64,000 bases of DNA from an uncultured Actinomycetes bacterium (GTDB lineage Bacteria > Actinomycetota > Actinomycetes > Nanopelagicales > Nanopelagicaceae), in NCBI GenBank assembly GCA_937876245.1, contig CALEGP010000034.1:1-64000 (forward strand), given 5' to 3'. Both the position numbers and the translations under genes were made by a program. The notes beneath the pieces were generated by a model, which saw nothing but the letters and a program-made list of their open reading frames with translations, was not told where the DNA came from and made no database searches. Positions 25,512 to 32,761 of the stretch are shown here, piece after piece. Position 1 is the first letter of the stretch, and every line of letters begins with the position of its first letter.

Positions 25512-25844
25512 CTAAAGCGGTCTAGATGTTGGCCGAATCTGCCAACTCTTAGTTATTTCATCTAATTCAATTTCAAAAGTTCCTAGTGCGCCTTCTGGAG
25601 CTGCTTCCACTCGCCAAATCGCCCGAGCGCCATCATTGAAATGGTCGAGAATGTTCTCCTCTGCAAGATGGTTCTTTCCATCACTTATGCGATTCCACCA
25701 ACCACCAGATTCTTGCCATCTTGAAACGATCGCATGGATATGGAACTTGCGACCCTTGTAGATGAACTCAATTGGTTCGCCTTCAGGCGCCAGTACATGC
25801 GCTCCCGTGGACCCTGAACTGAGTGATATCGATTCTTCGAACAT
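25512..25844 (-). CDS. DUF6504 family protein, first gene of the SOS operon
   Basis: A protein of about 110 residues with EPIEFIYKGRKFHIHAI and a WWNR motif typical of DUF6504, a small actinobacterial family often encoded beside dnaE2 and dinB. Its function is unknown. The frame stays open to 25898, but I choose the ATG at 25844. It aligns with the usual N-terminus and lies 8 bases after a -10 hexamer, which implies a leaderless message. The SOS box spans this start codon. By context it may be a third subunit or accessory factor of the mutagenesis complex. Confidence 0.75.
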   Translation of the reverse strand: MFEESISLSSGSTGAHVLAPEGEPIEFIYKGRKFHIHAIVSRWQESGGWWNRISDGKNHLAEENILDHFNDGARAIWRVEAAPEGALGTFEIELDEITKSWQIRPTSRPL

Positions 25845-25853
25845 ATGTTCGAA
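25836..25853. promoter_or_regulatory. SOS (LexA) box over the start of the mutagenesis operon
   Basis: The 18-base sequence TTCGAACATATGTTCGAA is a perfect palindrome and contains the mycobacterial/actinobacterial LexA consensus TCGAAC-N4-GTTCGA. It lies directly downstream of the -10 hexamer and covers the probable transcription start and ATG of the DUF6504 gene, which is a strongly repressing position. Confidence 0.93.
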
Positions 25854-25881
25854 AGATAACTCCTGGCGCTGACAGGTGCAA
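25853..25881 (-). promoter_or_regulatory. Promoter of the DUF6504-dnaE-dinB operon
   Basis: On the minus strand TTGCAC (25876-25881) and TATCTT (25853-25858) are separated by 17 bases. The expected transcription start falls at or next to the ATG at 25844. The last -10 base is the first base of the SOS palindrome. Confidence 0.7.
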
Positions 25882-25910
25882 GTAGCAATCCTCGACACGC
25901 CCTACTTTGA

Positions 25911-25939
25911 TTGAAAGTTCAACTAAAATGCCATATCTT
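25911..25939 (+). promoter_or_regulatory. Promoter of the DoxX gene
   Basis: TTGAAA (25911-25916) and TATCTT (25934-25939) with a 17-base spacer precede the DoxX start by about 40 bases. This leaves a short leader with AGGGA as ribosome binding site. The promoter faces away from the SOS promoter about 30 bases to its left. Confidence 0.65.
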
Positions 25940-25977
25940 TTGCCTACACAATACCCAAACTACAAAAAAGGGAATCA

Positions 25978-26406
25978 ATGAACGCAACAGTCCTAATCGG
26001 CCGAATCCTATTTGGCGGCTTCTTCCTAATGTCAGGTATCACCCACTTCGCAAAGCTTGAGGCAATGACAGGTTATGCAAAATACAAAAAGCTTCCCGCA
26101 GCAAAGCTAGGTGTTCTTCTCTCAGGCCTAGTGCTCGTAATCAGCGGTCTCTACATCATTCTTGGCTACTACGCAGATCTAGGCGCTCTCCTTCTTGCCA
26201 TCTTTCTAGTTCTTACTGCAGTTATCTTTCACAATTTCTGGGCTGAAACAGATGCAACAGCTAAGCAAACAGAGATGACGGCTTTCATGAAGGACATCGC
26301 TCTTGCTGGTGGCGCACTTATTGTTTTCGCAATAGTTGCAAAGCAAGGTGGCGAAATTGATTTTGGCTGGGTTATTTCAAAAGCTCACATAGCTCTCTGG
26401 AAGTAA
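25978..26406 (+). CDS. DoxX family membrane protein
   Basis: A 142-residue protein with four predicted membrane segments and the DoxX opening LIGRILFGGFFLMSGITHFAK. Members include quinol oxidase-associated and redox-related membrane proteins, but the biochemical role of this type is unknown. It is a single-gene unit with its own promoter, a clear ribosome binding site and a terminator. Its codons look more uniform (many C-ending) than those of neighbouring genes, which may mean high expression. Confidence 0.88.
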   Translation: MNATVLIGRILFGGFFLMSGITHFAKLEAMTGYAKYKKLPAAKLGVLLSGLVLVISGLYIILGYYADLGALLLAIFLVLTAVIFHNFWAETDATAKQTEMTAFMKDIALAGGALIVFAIVAKQGGEIDFGWVISKAHIALWK

Positions 26407-26423
26407 TCATAAATAAATAAATT

Positions 26424-26460
26424 AACTGCCCTCGATATATCTGTCGGGGGCAGTTTTCAT
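26424..26460 (+). terminator. Terminator of the DoxX gene
   Basis: AACTGCCCTCGA (26424-26435) pairs with TCGGGGGCAGTT (26444-26455), a 12-bp stem with one T-G pair and an 8-base loop, followed by TTCATT. The T-run is short but the stem is strong. Confidence 0.75.
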
Positions 26461-26477
26461 TCTCCTTTAATGGCAAT

Positions 26478-27236
26478 ATGCGCCATATGGATATTGCTCT
26501 CTCACTAACTGCTGGGGCGTTTATTGGGGCTGTGCTCGGATTTATCGGTGCGGGTGGTGCGATGCTTACAGTCCCTATTTTAATTTACTTATTTGATTTT
26601 TCACCTGTCCATGCAACTACTGCAGCGCTGCTTGTTGTTTTTCTGGCAGCGGCATTCGGGCTGGTGCCAAAAATTAAAACTGGGGATGTTCAAATAAAGA
26701 TCGCCCTATCAATTTGGGCACTTGGCCTAGTGACCAATCTCGGTGGGGCAATTCTGGCAAAACATTTATCGGACACCTTCATTATTACTGGATTCTCGCT
26801 GATATTAATTGCTGCGGGGCTTTCAATGCTGCGCTCTCCGATTAAGGAAGAAGAAGAGAAAAGAATCCCCCTAGCTAAATTGATATTGCTATCACTGGTA
26901 ATCGGATCAATGACTGGGATATTTGGAATTGGTGGTGGATTTTTAGCTATACCTGTTCTCGTAATTTTCTTTCACACTGCCCCGGCAAAAGCAGCCGGCA
27001 CTTCGCTCTTGATAATAGCTATCAATTGTCTTACCTCATTTATCGGCCACCAGAGCTTATGGCATGAGGTTGATTGGAAGATTCCACTTATTATTTCAGC
27101 ATCAGCCGTGACAGTTTCGATTCTTAGTTCGCAACACAGTTCAAAAATTCCCTCTGTAATCCTTCGTAAAGGTTTTGCGGTTCTACTTTTTGCTATTGCC
27201 GCTTTTTCGATAATCGAAACTTGGTTTATCGTCTAA
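26478..27236 (+). CDS. TauE/SafE family anion exporter-like permease
   Basis: A 252-residue integral membrane protein with two repeats of the TauE/SafE type: GAFIGAVLGFIGAGGAML near the N-terminus and GSMTGIFGIGGGFLAIPVL about halfway. Relatives move sulfite, sulfoacetate or other organic anions; the substrate here cannot be read from sequence. The start at 26478 follows TTTAAT by exactly six bases with no ribosome binding site, so the message is probably leaderless. The 3' end overlaps the convergent copC-like gene by 11 bases. Confidence 0.88.
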   Translation: MRHMDIALSLTAGAFIGAVLGFIGAGGAMLTVPILIYLFDFSPVHATTAALLVVFLAAAFGLVPKIKTGDVQIKIALSIWALGLVTNLGGAILAKHLSDTFIITGFSLILIAAGLSMLRSPIKEEEEKRIPLAKLILLSLVIGSMTGIFGIGGGFLAIPVLVIFFHTAPAKAAGTSLLIIAINCLTSFIGHQSLWHEVDWKIPLIISASAVTVSILSSQHSSKIPSVILRKGFAVLLFAIAAFSIIETWFIV

Positions 27237-27600
27237 CCATAAATGTTAAATAGGAAGAGACTGGATGTCCGTCTTGGGAAACCACTCGCCAAGATACTTT
27301 TATTGGCCCTGCTGCCTTTCGATGCTTAATTTTTACACTTAATCGAGCACCTCCAATAAATGGCTCACCATCGCTTAATTCTCTTCCTTTCCTATTTGTT
27401 ACGGAGAGAAAATTGATTTTCTTATCCCCCAAGGTGATTAAATTTCCGTCGAATTCAATCCAGAGAAGTTTTGGCAACTTAGCAATCACTGAACGAGCTT
27501 TTGGATTGGAATCCGCTAATGATGAATGAGATTGTGCGGATGGAACAATCCCGAGGCTTAAGGAGACGGCGGCCCAAATTACAATGGCTCTTCTTTTCAT
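27226..27600 (-). CDS. CopC-domain copper-binding protein (secreted)
   Basis: A 124-residue protein with a signal peptide (cleavage expected after SAQS) and a single CopC fold. The copper ligands expected of the family are visible as the N-terminal His of the mature protein (HSSLADSNP) and the histidine in VSQDGHPVSS. No CopD part or C-terminal membrane anchor is present. It sits 43 bases after the Sco1-like gene on the same strand, which suggests a periplasmic copper delivery pair. Confidence 0.88.
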   Translation of the reverse strand: MKRRAIVIWAAVSLSLGIVPSAQSHSSLADSNPKARSVIAKLPKLLWIEFDGNLITLGDKKINFLSVTNRKGRELSDGEPFIGGARLSVKIKHRKAAGPIKVSWRVVSQDGHPVSSYLTFMVRR

Positions 27601-27643
27601 TTGCTACCTTTCGGTAAAAATTGACTAGACAAATTTTGGATAA

Positions 27644-28486
27644 TTAGTGGATGTGCAATCCAGTTATGTCCGTCAATGCGGAGTAAATAGCATCAACTTC
27701 CCAAGTCGAACCCTCTGGATTTTCCAAATTAGCTAGACCGCCAGGGCTCAAATATGACTTCAATTTTTCAGGAAGTGGTGTGGAGCCGACTTTGGGGGTG
27801 CCAAGATCTAGCCATCTCCAATTAGAATCTTCATCCAAAATAATCACTACATCGGCATGCGCCATGTCGTAAGAAACCGGCATTCCAGTTTGCCAATCAA
27901 CTGGATTGGCTTTCTTATCGGCTTCAGAGAACTCTTCCAAAACGGCTGGTGCGCCAAAATAATCCCATAATTTTGCGAGGTCTGGTTCAGAACCACCAGC
28001 TAAAGTCCAGTTTTTTGTGGCAAATATACTCTGATATGCCAATAATCTTGAAGGCACATCTCGCTTTCCATCAACAGTAATCTCAAGAACTTCAATCTTT
28101 CCGGAAGCTTCTCTTTCGATAACTCTATCTCCGACATCGCGCATATTGGCCGTAGTCATCGGACAGATTTCTTGGCAAGAAGTTAGGAAGTTTGTAATTA
28201 CTACTGTCTGCCCTTTAAGAGATTCCAGAGTGAAAGTCTTTCCATTTTGGTCAACCAAAGGCAAATTCAATACCTCAGCAGGAAGTGGCTCATTCAAATA
28301 AGTCCCGCCCCCTGGTGCAGGTTCTCCGTGCCCTGGTGCAGGTGCAGGTAGTGAATCATGCATGTGCGATGAGTCGCCAGTTGCTGATTCGCTCGAACTT
28401 CCACACGAAGCGAGCGTTAACGCGCTAGTAATTAAGCCGACGACCACGGCCAACTTCGCCTTTGAACTTAACCTAAAAGTAGACAC
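27644..28486 (-). CDS. Sco1/SenC/PrrC-type copper chaperone lipoprotein
   Basis: A 280-residue lipoprotein with lipobox LASC (about 25-28), a His/Met/Pro-rich linker that could bind copper, and a thioredoxin-like Sco domain containing the CQEIC metal motif at about residue 104 and the distal His in DMAHADVVI. Sco proteins help insert the CuA centre of cytochrome c oxidase. The start is GTG at 28486; TAGGGT lies exactly six bases before it, so it is likely leaderless. Transcription probably continues into the copC-like gene. Confidence 0.9.
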   Translation of the reverse strand: MSTFRLSSKAKLAVVVGLITSALTLASCGSSSESATGDSSHMHDSLPAPAPGHGEPAPGGGTYLNEPLPAEVLNLPLVDQNGKTFTLESLKGQTVVITNFLTSCQEICPMTTANMRDVGDRVIEREASGKIEVLEITVDGKRDVPSRLLAYQSIFATKNWTLAGGSEPDLAKLWDYFGAPAVLEEFSEADKKANPVDWQTGMPVSYDMAHADVVIILDEDSNWRWLDLGTPKVGSTPLPEKLKSYLSPGGLANLENPEGSTWEVDAIYSALTDITGLHIH

Positions 28487-28534
28487 GCTCGAACCCTAAC
28501 GAAGTGAGTCTGCTTTTGCAACTACTATCTGCAA

Positions 28535-28924
28535 ATGCCTTCAGTTTTATTTGTTTGTGTTCATAATGCCGGCCGATCACAGATGGCCGCTGGTTTCATG
28601 ACCGCACTATCTGGTGGCAAAGTTGAGGTGCTCTCTGCTGGTTCTGCACCCAGAGATTCAATCAACCCAACAGCGGTTGAAGCGATGGCTGAGGTTGGAA
28701 TTGATATTGCAAATAATTCACCAAAAGTATTGACCACTGAAGCGGTTCAGCAATCCGATGTAGTCATCACAATGGGCTGTGGTGATACCTGCCCATTTTT
28801 CCCCGGCAAGCGATATGAAGATTGGGTGCTAGATGATCCCGCAGGTCAAGGAATCGAAAGTGTTCGCGTAATTCGCGATGAAATCAAGAGTCGAGTGGAG
28901 AAGCTACTTAAAGAAATAATCTAA
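28535..28924 (+). CDS. arsC: Low-molecular-weight phosphatase-like arsenate reductase
   Basis: A 129-residue protein with the P-loop CVHNAGRSQ at residues 8-16, and TMGCGDTCPFFPGKRYEDW carrying the further cysteines plus the DDPAGQ acid loop of the arsenate reductase branch. It would reduce arsenate using thioredoxin or mycothiol; which one is not decided by sequence. No arsenite exporter or ArsR is adjacent. Start ATG at 28535 follows TACTAT by exactly six bases, so it is probably leaderless and divergent from the Sco1 gene. Confidence 0.85.
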   Translation: MPSVLFVCVHNAGRSQMAAGFMTALSGGKVEVLSAGSAPRDSINPTAVEAMAEVGIDIANNSPKVLTTEAVQQSDVVITMGCGDTCPFFPGKRYEDWVLDDPAGQGIESVRVIRDEIKSRVEKLLKEII

Positions 28925-28938
28925 TCTAAGGTAAGGCT

Positions 28939-29424
28939 ATGGAAAACATCCGGCAAAATGCTTCAGTTCAGCGGGTATTGGTGAAACTTCGGGAGCATGA
29001 CATAACTGGTGAAGTAAGAGTTCTCTCAGAGAGTGCACGTACTGCTCAAGAAGCAGCTGATGCGCTCGGAATCTTGGTTGGACAAGTTGCATCCTCGATT
29101 GTTTTCAAACTTGATGATGACTCCCCGCTATTAGTGATCACAAGTGGTCGGCACCGCGTTGACACAGCTTTAGTAGCCAAGAATTTAGGTCAAGAAAAAT
29201 TGCACCGCGTTGATGCTGATTACGTGAAAAATAGATCAGGTTTCTCAATTGGTGGCGTGAGTCCACTGGCGTGGATTCAACCCGTAACAGCCATCATCGA
29301 TGAGGCGCTAAATGATTACGAAGTCGTCTGGGCCGCAGCTGGCCACCCACACGCGGTTTATCAGACGACTTTTGCCGAGTTATTGGAATGCACGAGCGCA
29401 AAGCCAATGGTGGTTGGTGAATGA
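28939..29424 (+). CDS. YbaK/ProX-type aminoacyl-tRNA deacylase
   Basis: A 161-residue protein of the YbaK/EbsC family, free-standing relatives of the ProRS editing domain. Motifs SARTAQEAADALG, VGQVASSIVFK and the GGVSPL loop are visible. These proteins hydrolyse mischarged tRNAs such as Cys-tRNA-Pro or Ala-tRNA-Pro. It begins 14 bases after arsC and overlaps the next hydrolase gene by 4 bases, so it is probably co-transcribed with the carotenoid genes downstream without an evident functional link. Confidence 0.87.
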   Translation: MENIRQNASVQRVLVKLREHDITGEVRVLSESARTAQEAADALGILVGQVASSIVFKLDDDSPLLVITSGRHRVDTALVAKNLGQEKLHRVDADYVKNRSGFSIGGVSPLAWIQPVTAIIDEALNDYEVVWAAAGHPHAVYQTTFAELLECTSAKPMVVGE

Positions 29425-30212
29425 ATAAGCCAAAGCTTGCCTACCAATCCCCTAGTTCGAGTGAGGCTATTGTTTTAATTCATGGCCTTGGCTCTGCTGC
29501 AACTGCATGGAAACCAATTGTTCCAAAGTTAGAATGTAAATTTAAAGTAATAACTCTTGATCTCCCTGGTCATGGAAACGCTGACCGAGTTGATCACAAA
29601 TCACTCGAGCCAGAAGTGTTAGCAAAATTAGTTTTTGATTTAATGGATGAGAACGGTGTCGAAAAATTTAATTTAGTTGGCAATTCTCTTGGCGGCTGGG
29701 TCGCACTTGAAATGGCGGCGATGAAACCAGACCGAGTGAAATCACTTGTTGGTCTTGCGCCTGCTGGGCTTTGGCACAATCCAGCAACAACTCGAGCTAG
29801 ATATGCGCTCTCTAAAGTAGCAGCCGATAGTTTTAAAAATATTGCGCCACAACTCCTGAAATCTGGGCTTATGCGCAAAATAGGTTTTGGACCATTTACT
29901 CCAAATTGGGCAAATTTGGATCTCGAGATTTGCGTAGATGCTGTTCAAGCGCTTGGAAATTGCCATGGGTACTACCACACGTGGGATGCGATGTTGCATC
30001 ATAGATTTGATAAAACAATTCCGACAAGCGTCCCGACCACAATAATCTTTGGTGATTCTGATTGGACGCTACCGATTGAAAATTCACAGGAGCGTTCGTT
30101 GGCCCCGGCGCACTGCAAATGGATTGTGCTTCCAGTTTGTGGACATGCTCCGATGTGGGATCGACCAGATGAAGTTGTATCTGAAATATTTGCAGCAGCT
30201 GGTATCTCTTAA
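29421..30212 (+). CDS. Alpha/beta hydrolase
   Basis: A 263-residue alpha/beta-hydrolase fold enzyme. The oxyanion region is HGLGSAATAW, the nucleophile is in GNSLGGWVA, the acid is probably in FGDSDW and the histidine in VCGHAPMWDRP. The substrate is unknown. The stop overlaps the start of the CrtA-like gene as TAATG, so the two are translationally coupled. A role in carotenoid ester or precursor handling is possible but is only inferred from position. Confidence 0.85.
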   Translation: MNKPKLAYQSPSSSEAIVLIHGLGSAATAWKPIVPKLECKFKVITLDLPGHGNADRVDHKSLEPEVLAKLVFDLMDENGVEKFNLVGNSLGGWVALEMAAMKPDRVKSLVGLAPAGLWHNPATTRARYALSKVAADSFKNIAPQLLKSGLMRKIGFGPFTPNWANLDLEICVDAVQALGNCHGYYHTWDAMLHHRFDKTIPTSVPTTIIFGDSDWTLPIENSQERSLAPAHCKWIVLPVCGHAPMWDRPDEVVSEIFAAAGIS

Positions 30213-30880
30213 TGATCGTTCTGGTTTATTTCTGGAAGATAAACCTTCGTTCTCTTCCAATTGCAATTCTGCATATGGCCTTTGATAGGTTTTTTCTTAA
30301 GCGCAACAAAAAAATAACTTTCTTTAAATCACTTGGCACTGGCAGAGGCGAAACTTTCACGCCAAGCGATGCAGATTTCACTCGCTGGGGCCTAATAGTT
30401 GTATTGCCAAATTCTGAGATCGAGCTCTTTGATTCTTCACCTTTAATTTCGCTCTGGCGACGTCTGGCTGTATCCGAATATCGTGGAATACTGCAGCCAA
30501 TCTCAACGCATGGCGCCTGGGCCAAGCGTTCACCATTTAACGAAAACTTAATCAGTGGTTGGGATGGCCCGGTGGCGGCAATTACCAGAGCTCGCATTAA
30601 GTGGTGGATGAATCCTAAATTTTGGAGCGCAGTTCCACCCGTAACTACAAGTCTTAAATCTGCTACAGGTTTGAACAGCGCGATAGGAATAGGCGAAGCT
30701 CCGATTGGCCTACAGGGAACTTTTTCTAGATGGGACTCAATGTCAGCACTGAGAGCATTTGCCTATGGCCAAGGCCCACACTCGAAAGCAATTACGATGA
30801 CTGAAGAGCTAGATTGGTACGTAGAGGAGCTATTTGCCCGCTTTGCAATTATTAGCGAGCATGGCGAGATAAAGCGATAA
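30212..30880 (+). CDS. crtA: CrtA-like spheroidene monooxygenase family protein
   Basis: A 222-residue protein with the features of the CrtA family: SLGTGRGETFTP (about 42-53), ITRARIK, IGIGEAPIGLQGTFSRW and the C-terminal block AFAYGQGPHSKAI with WYVEELFARF. CrtA enzymes add oxygen at C-2 of acyclic carotenoids such as spheroidene, giving keto groups. Here it is followed by hydratase, glycosyltransferase and desaturase genes, so an acyclic carotenoid is the likely substrate. The actual product is unknown. Confidence 0.82.
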   Translation: MIVLVYFWKINLRSLPIAILHMAFDRFFLKRNKKITFFKSLGTGRGETFTPSDADFTRWGLIVVLPNSEIELFDSSPLISLWRRLAVSEYRGILQPISTHGAWAKRSPFNENLISGWDGPVAAITRARIKWWMNPKFWSAVPPVTTSLKSATGLNSAIGIGEAPIGLQGTFSRWDSMSALRAFAYGQGPHSKAITMTEELDWYVEELFARFAIISEHGEIKR

Positions 30881-30898
30881 GTAAGGCAGAATCAGGCC

Positions 30899-31714
30899 AT
30901 GTCGATCCGCCAATATCGCCCGAGACGCAATCGGCGTGATGGAATTACGACAAAGCAAAATATCGCCCTCCTTGCTCTATTTATTTTCGCCATTGGCTGC
31001 CAGATCAGCTACCCATTAATTTCCGGTGATCTACTTCGGTATGTAACAATTTTAACGGTTATTTCGGGTGCGATAGTTATGTTGTTTCATTCTCTTCTAT
31101 CTTATGGCTTCAGATATTTCGTAACTTTCCTTCTCGTAACATTTTCCTACTCGCTACTCATAGAGATAATTGGAAATAAATCTGGTTGGCCATTTGGTTC
31201 CTACGCTTACGATGACTCGCTGGGGTTTCAAATTGCCGGTGTGCCTGCGGTTGTCCCCCTTGCTTGGATAATGATGTCTCATCCGGTTTTAATTGCCGCG
31301 CGTAAAACAATTCCAACTTGGGCATTTCTCTATGGCGGGATTGGACTTACAGCTTGGGATTTATTTTTAGATCCTCAAATGGTTGCTGCCGGAAGATGGA
31401 GCTGGAATTCCGTTGAGCCTCACGTTCCCCTGGAACCAACTATCCCCCTTTCAAACACTGCCGGTTGGCTTTTGACCGGTATTGGCCTAATGGCCCTACT
31501 CAATTTCGTTCTACCAAAGGAGCGCCGAAAAGCTGGAGTCAACTCAACGATTCCTAATATATTCCTGGGTTGGACGCTATTTTCCGGAATCATTGGCAAT
31601 GTATTCTTTTTCGACCAGCCCGGAGTTGCCATAATTGGCGGTGCTGTTTTCCTGCTCTGGTTGGCGCCGTATCTCTTGGTTCTCTCATTTGGTAAGCCGG
31701 ATTTATTCAAGTAA
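30899..31714 (+). CDS. cruF: CruF-like carotenoid 1,2-hydratase (membrane)
   Basis: A 271-residue membrane protein with about seven hydrophobic segments and the signature motifs of the CruF/bisanhydrobacterioruberin hydratase family: NKSGWPFGSYAYDD, VPAVVPLAWIMMSHP and WDLFLDPQMVAAGRWSW. CruF adds water to the psi end of lycopene-like carotenoids (1'-hydroxylation). It is 18 bases after the CrtA-like gene, and its stop directly abuts the glycosyltransferase start. Confidence 0.9.
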   Translation: MSIRQYRPRRNRRDGITTKQNIALLALFIFAIGCQISYPLISGDLLRYVTILTVISGAIVMLFHSLLSYGFRYFVTFLLVTFSYSLLIEIIGNKSGWPFGSYAYDDSLGFQIAGVPAVVPLAWIMMSHPVLIAARKTIPTWAFLYGGIGLTAWDLFLDPQMVAAGRWSWNSVEPHVPLEPTIPLSNTAGWLLTGIGLMALLNFVLPKERRKAGVNSTIPNIFLGWTLFSGIIGNVFFFDQPGVAIIGGAVFLLWLAPYLLVLSFGKPDLFK

Positions 31715-32761
31715 ATGATTGTATTTTGGCTAAGCGCAATCGCACTCATAATCACGACCTGGAATGTCATTTCGATGAGGGTTGTTGGACTAAAAGGTGC
31801 CAAATTTGTATCTGATTCGGTCGACATCCTTATTCCGATGCGAAACGAGCAGACCAATGCTGAAGGGTCTCTTAAATCACTTCTTAACTCCGAGTTGCTT
31901 GAAAATTCAGAGATCTATGCGTTGGACGATTGCTCTATAGACGAAACAGCCAACTTAATTAAGACTTTTAATGTTAATTTTATTTCGGGGTCAGATATTC
32001 CAAAAGGCTGGCTTGGTAAAACTTGGGCATGTCACTGCCTAGCAAAGGCTGGATCTGGAGAATATCTTGCCTTCATTGATGCGGACGTACGTCTTCATCC
32101 ATATGCAATTTCTTCGGCTATTTCGACAATGCAAGGCCTTAGTTGGGATTATATTTCACCCTATCCAAAACAGTTGGCCGGAACTTTTCTCGAAAAATTA
32201 ATACAACCACTATTGCAATGGTCATGGATTGCCAGTGTCCCACTTCGCTTGGCTGAGAAATTTCCCAATCGTGCGATGACTATTGCCAATGGCCAATTTT
32301 TTATTGTGAAGCGAAGCGCATATGAAGCTATTGGCGGACACCAATCAATTTCCGGAGAAATATTGGAGGACTTAGAACTTGCCAGACTTCTTACTTCGAA
32401 GGGCTTTAAAGGTGGTCTCGCCGAAGCAAGTTCCGTTGCCAGCTGTCGGATGTATGAAAGCAGTCAAGAATTAATCGATGGCTATACGAAGTCTTTATGG
32501 CGAGCTTTCGGAGGAAGTATGGGAACAATCGTTGCTATTTTCCTACTTCTTGCTACTGGTATTGCCCCATACCTAAGTATCGGAGCCCCTTCGTTATTCA
32601 TATTCCTATCCAGATCACTTTCAGCGTTAAAAACTAAGTCAAATCCGGCATTTGCTTTTTTACATCCAATCTCGATTCTTGTCTTACTCTATTTAATTGG
32701 TTTATCGGCCATTAGAAAACAACATGGAACTTTGCAATGGCGTGGACGGTTGATTCCCTAG
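31715..32761 (+). CDS. cruG: Family 2 glycosyltransferase, CruG-like
   Basis: A 348-residue membrane-attached GT2 enzyme with an N-terminal anchor, the nucleotide-binding start DILIPMRNEQ, ALDDCSID, the DxD in AFIDADVRL and GWLGKTWACHCLA, which is typical of carotenoid glycosyltransferases of the CruG/CrtQ group, plus C-terminal membrane helices. Coming directly after CruF, it is predicted to glycosylate the hydroxyl that CruF creates, as CruG does for myxol. Sugar identity is unknown. Confidence 0.82.
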   Translation: MIVFWLSAIALIITTWNVISMRVVGLKGAKFVSDSVDILIPMRNEQTNAEGSLKSLLNSELLENSEIYALDDCSIDETANLIKTFNVNFISGSDIPKGWLGKTWACHCLAKAGSGEYLAFIDADVRLHPYAISSAISTMQGLSWDYISPYPKQLAGTFLEKLIQPLLQWSWIASVPLRLAEKFPNRAMTIANGQFFIVKRSAYEAIGGHQSISGEILEDLELARLLTSKGFKGGLAEASSVASCRMYESSQELIDGYTKSLWRAFGGSMGTIVAIFLLLATGIAPYLSIGAPSLFIFLSRSLSALKTKSNPAFAFLHPISILVLLYLIGLSAIRKQHGTLQWRGRLIP

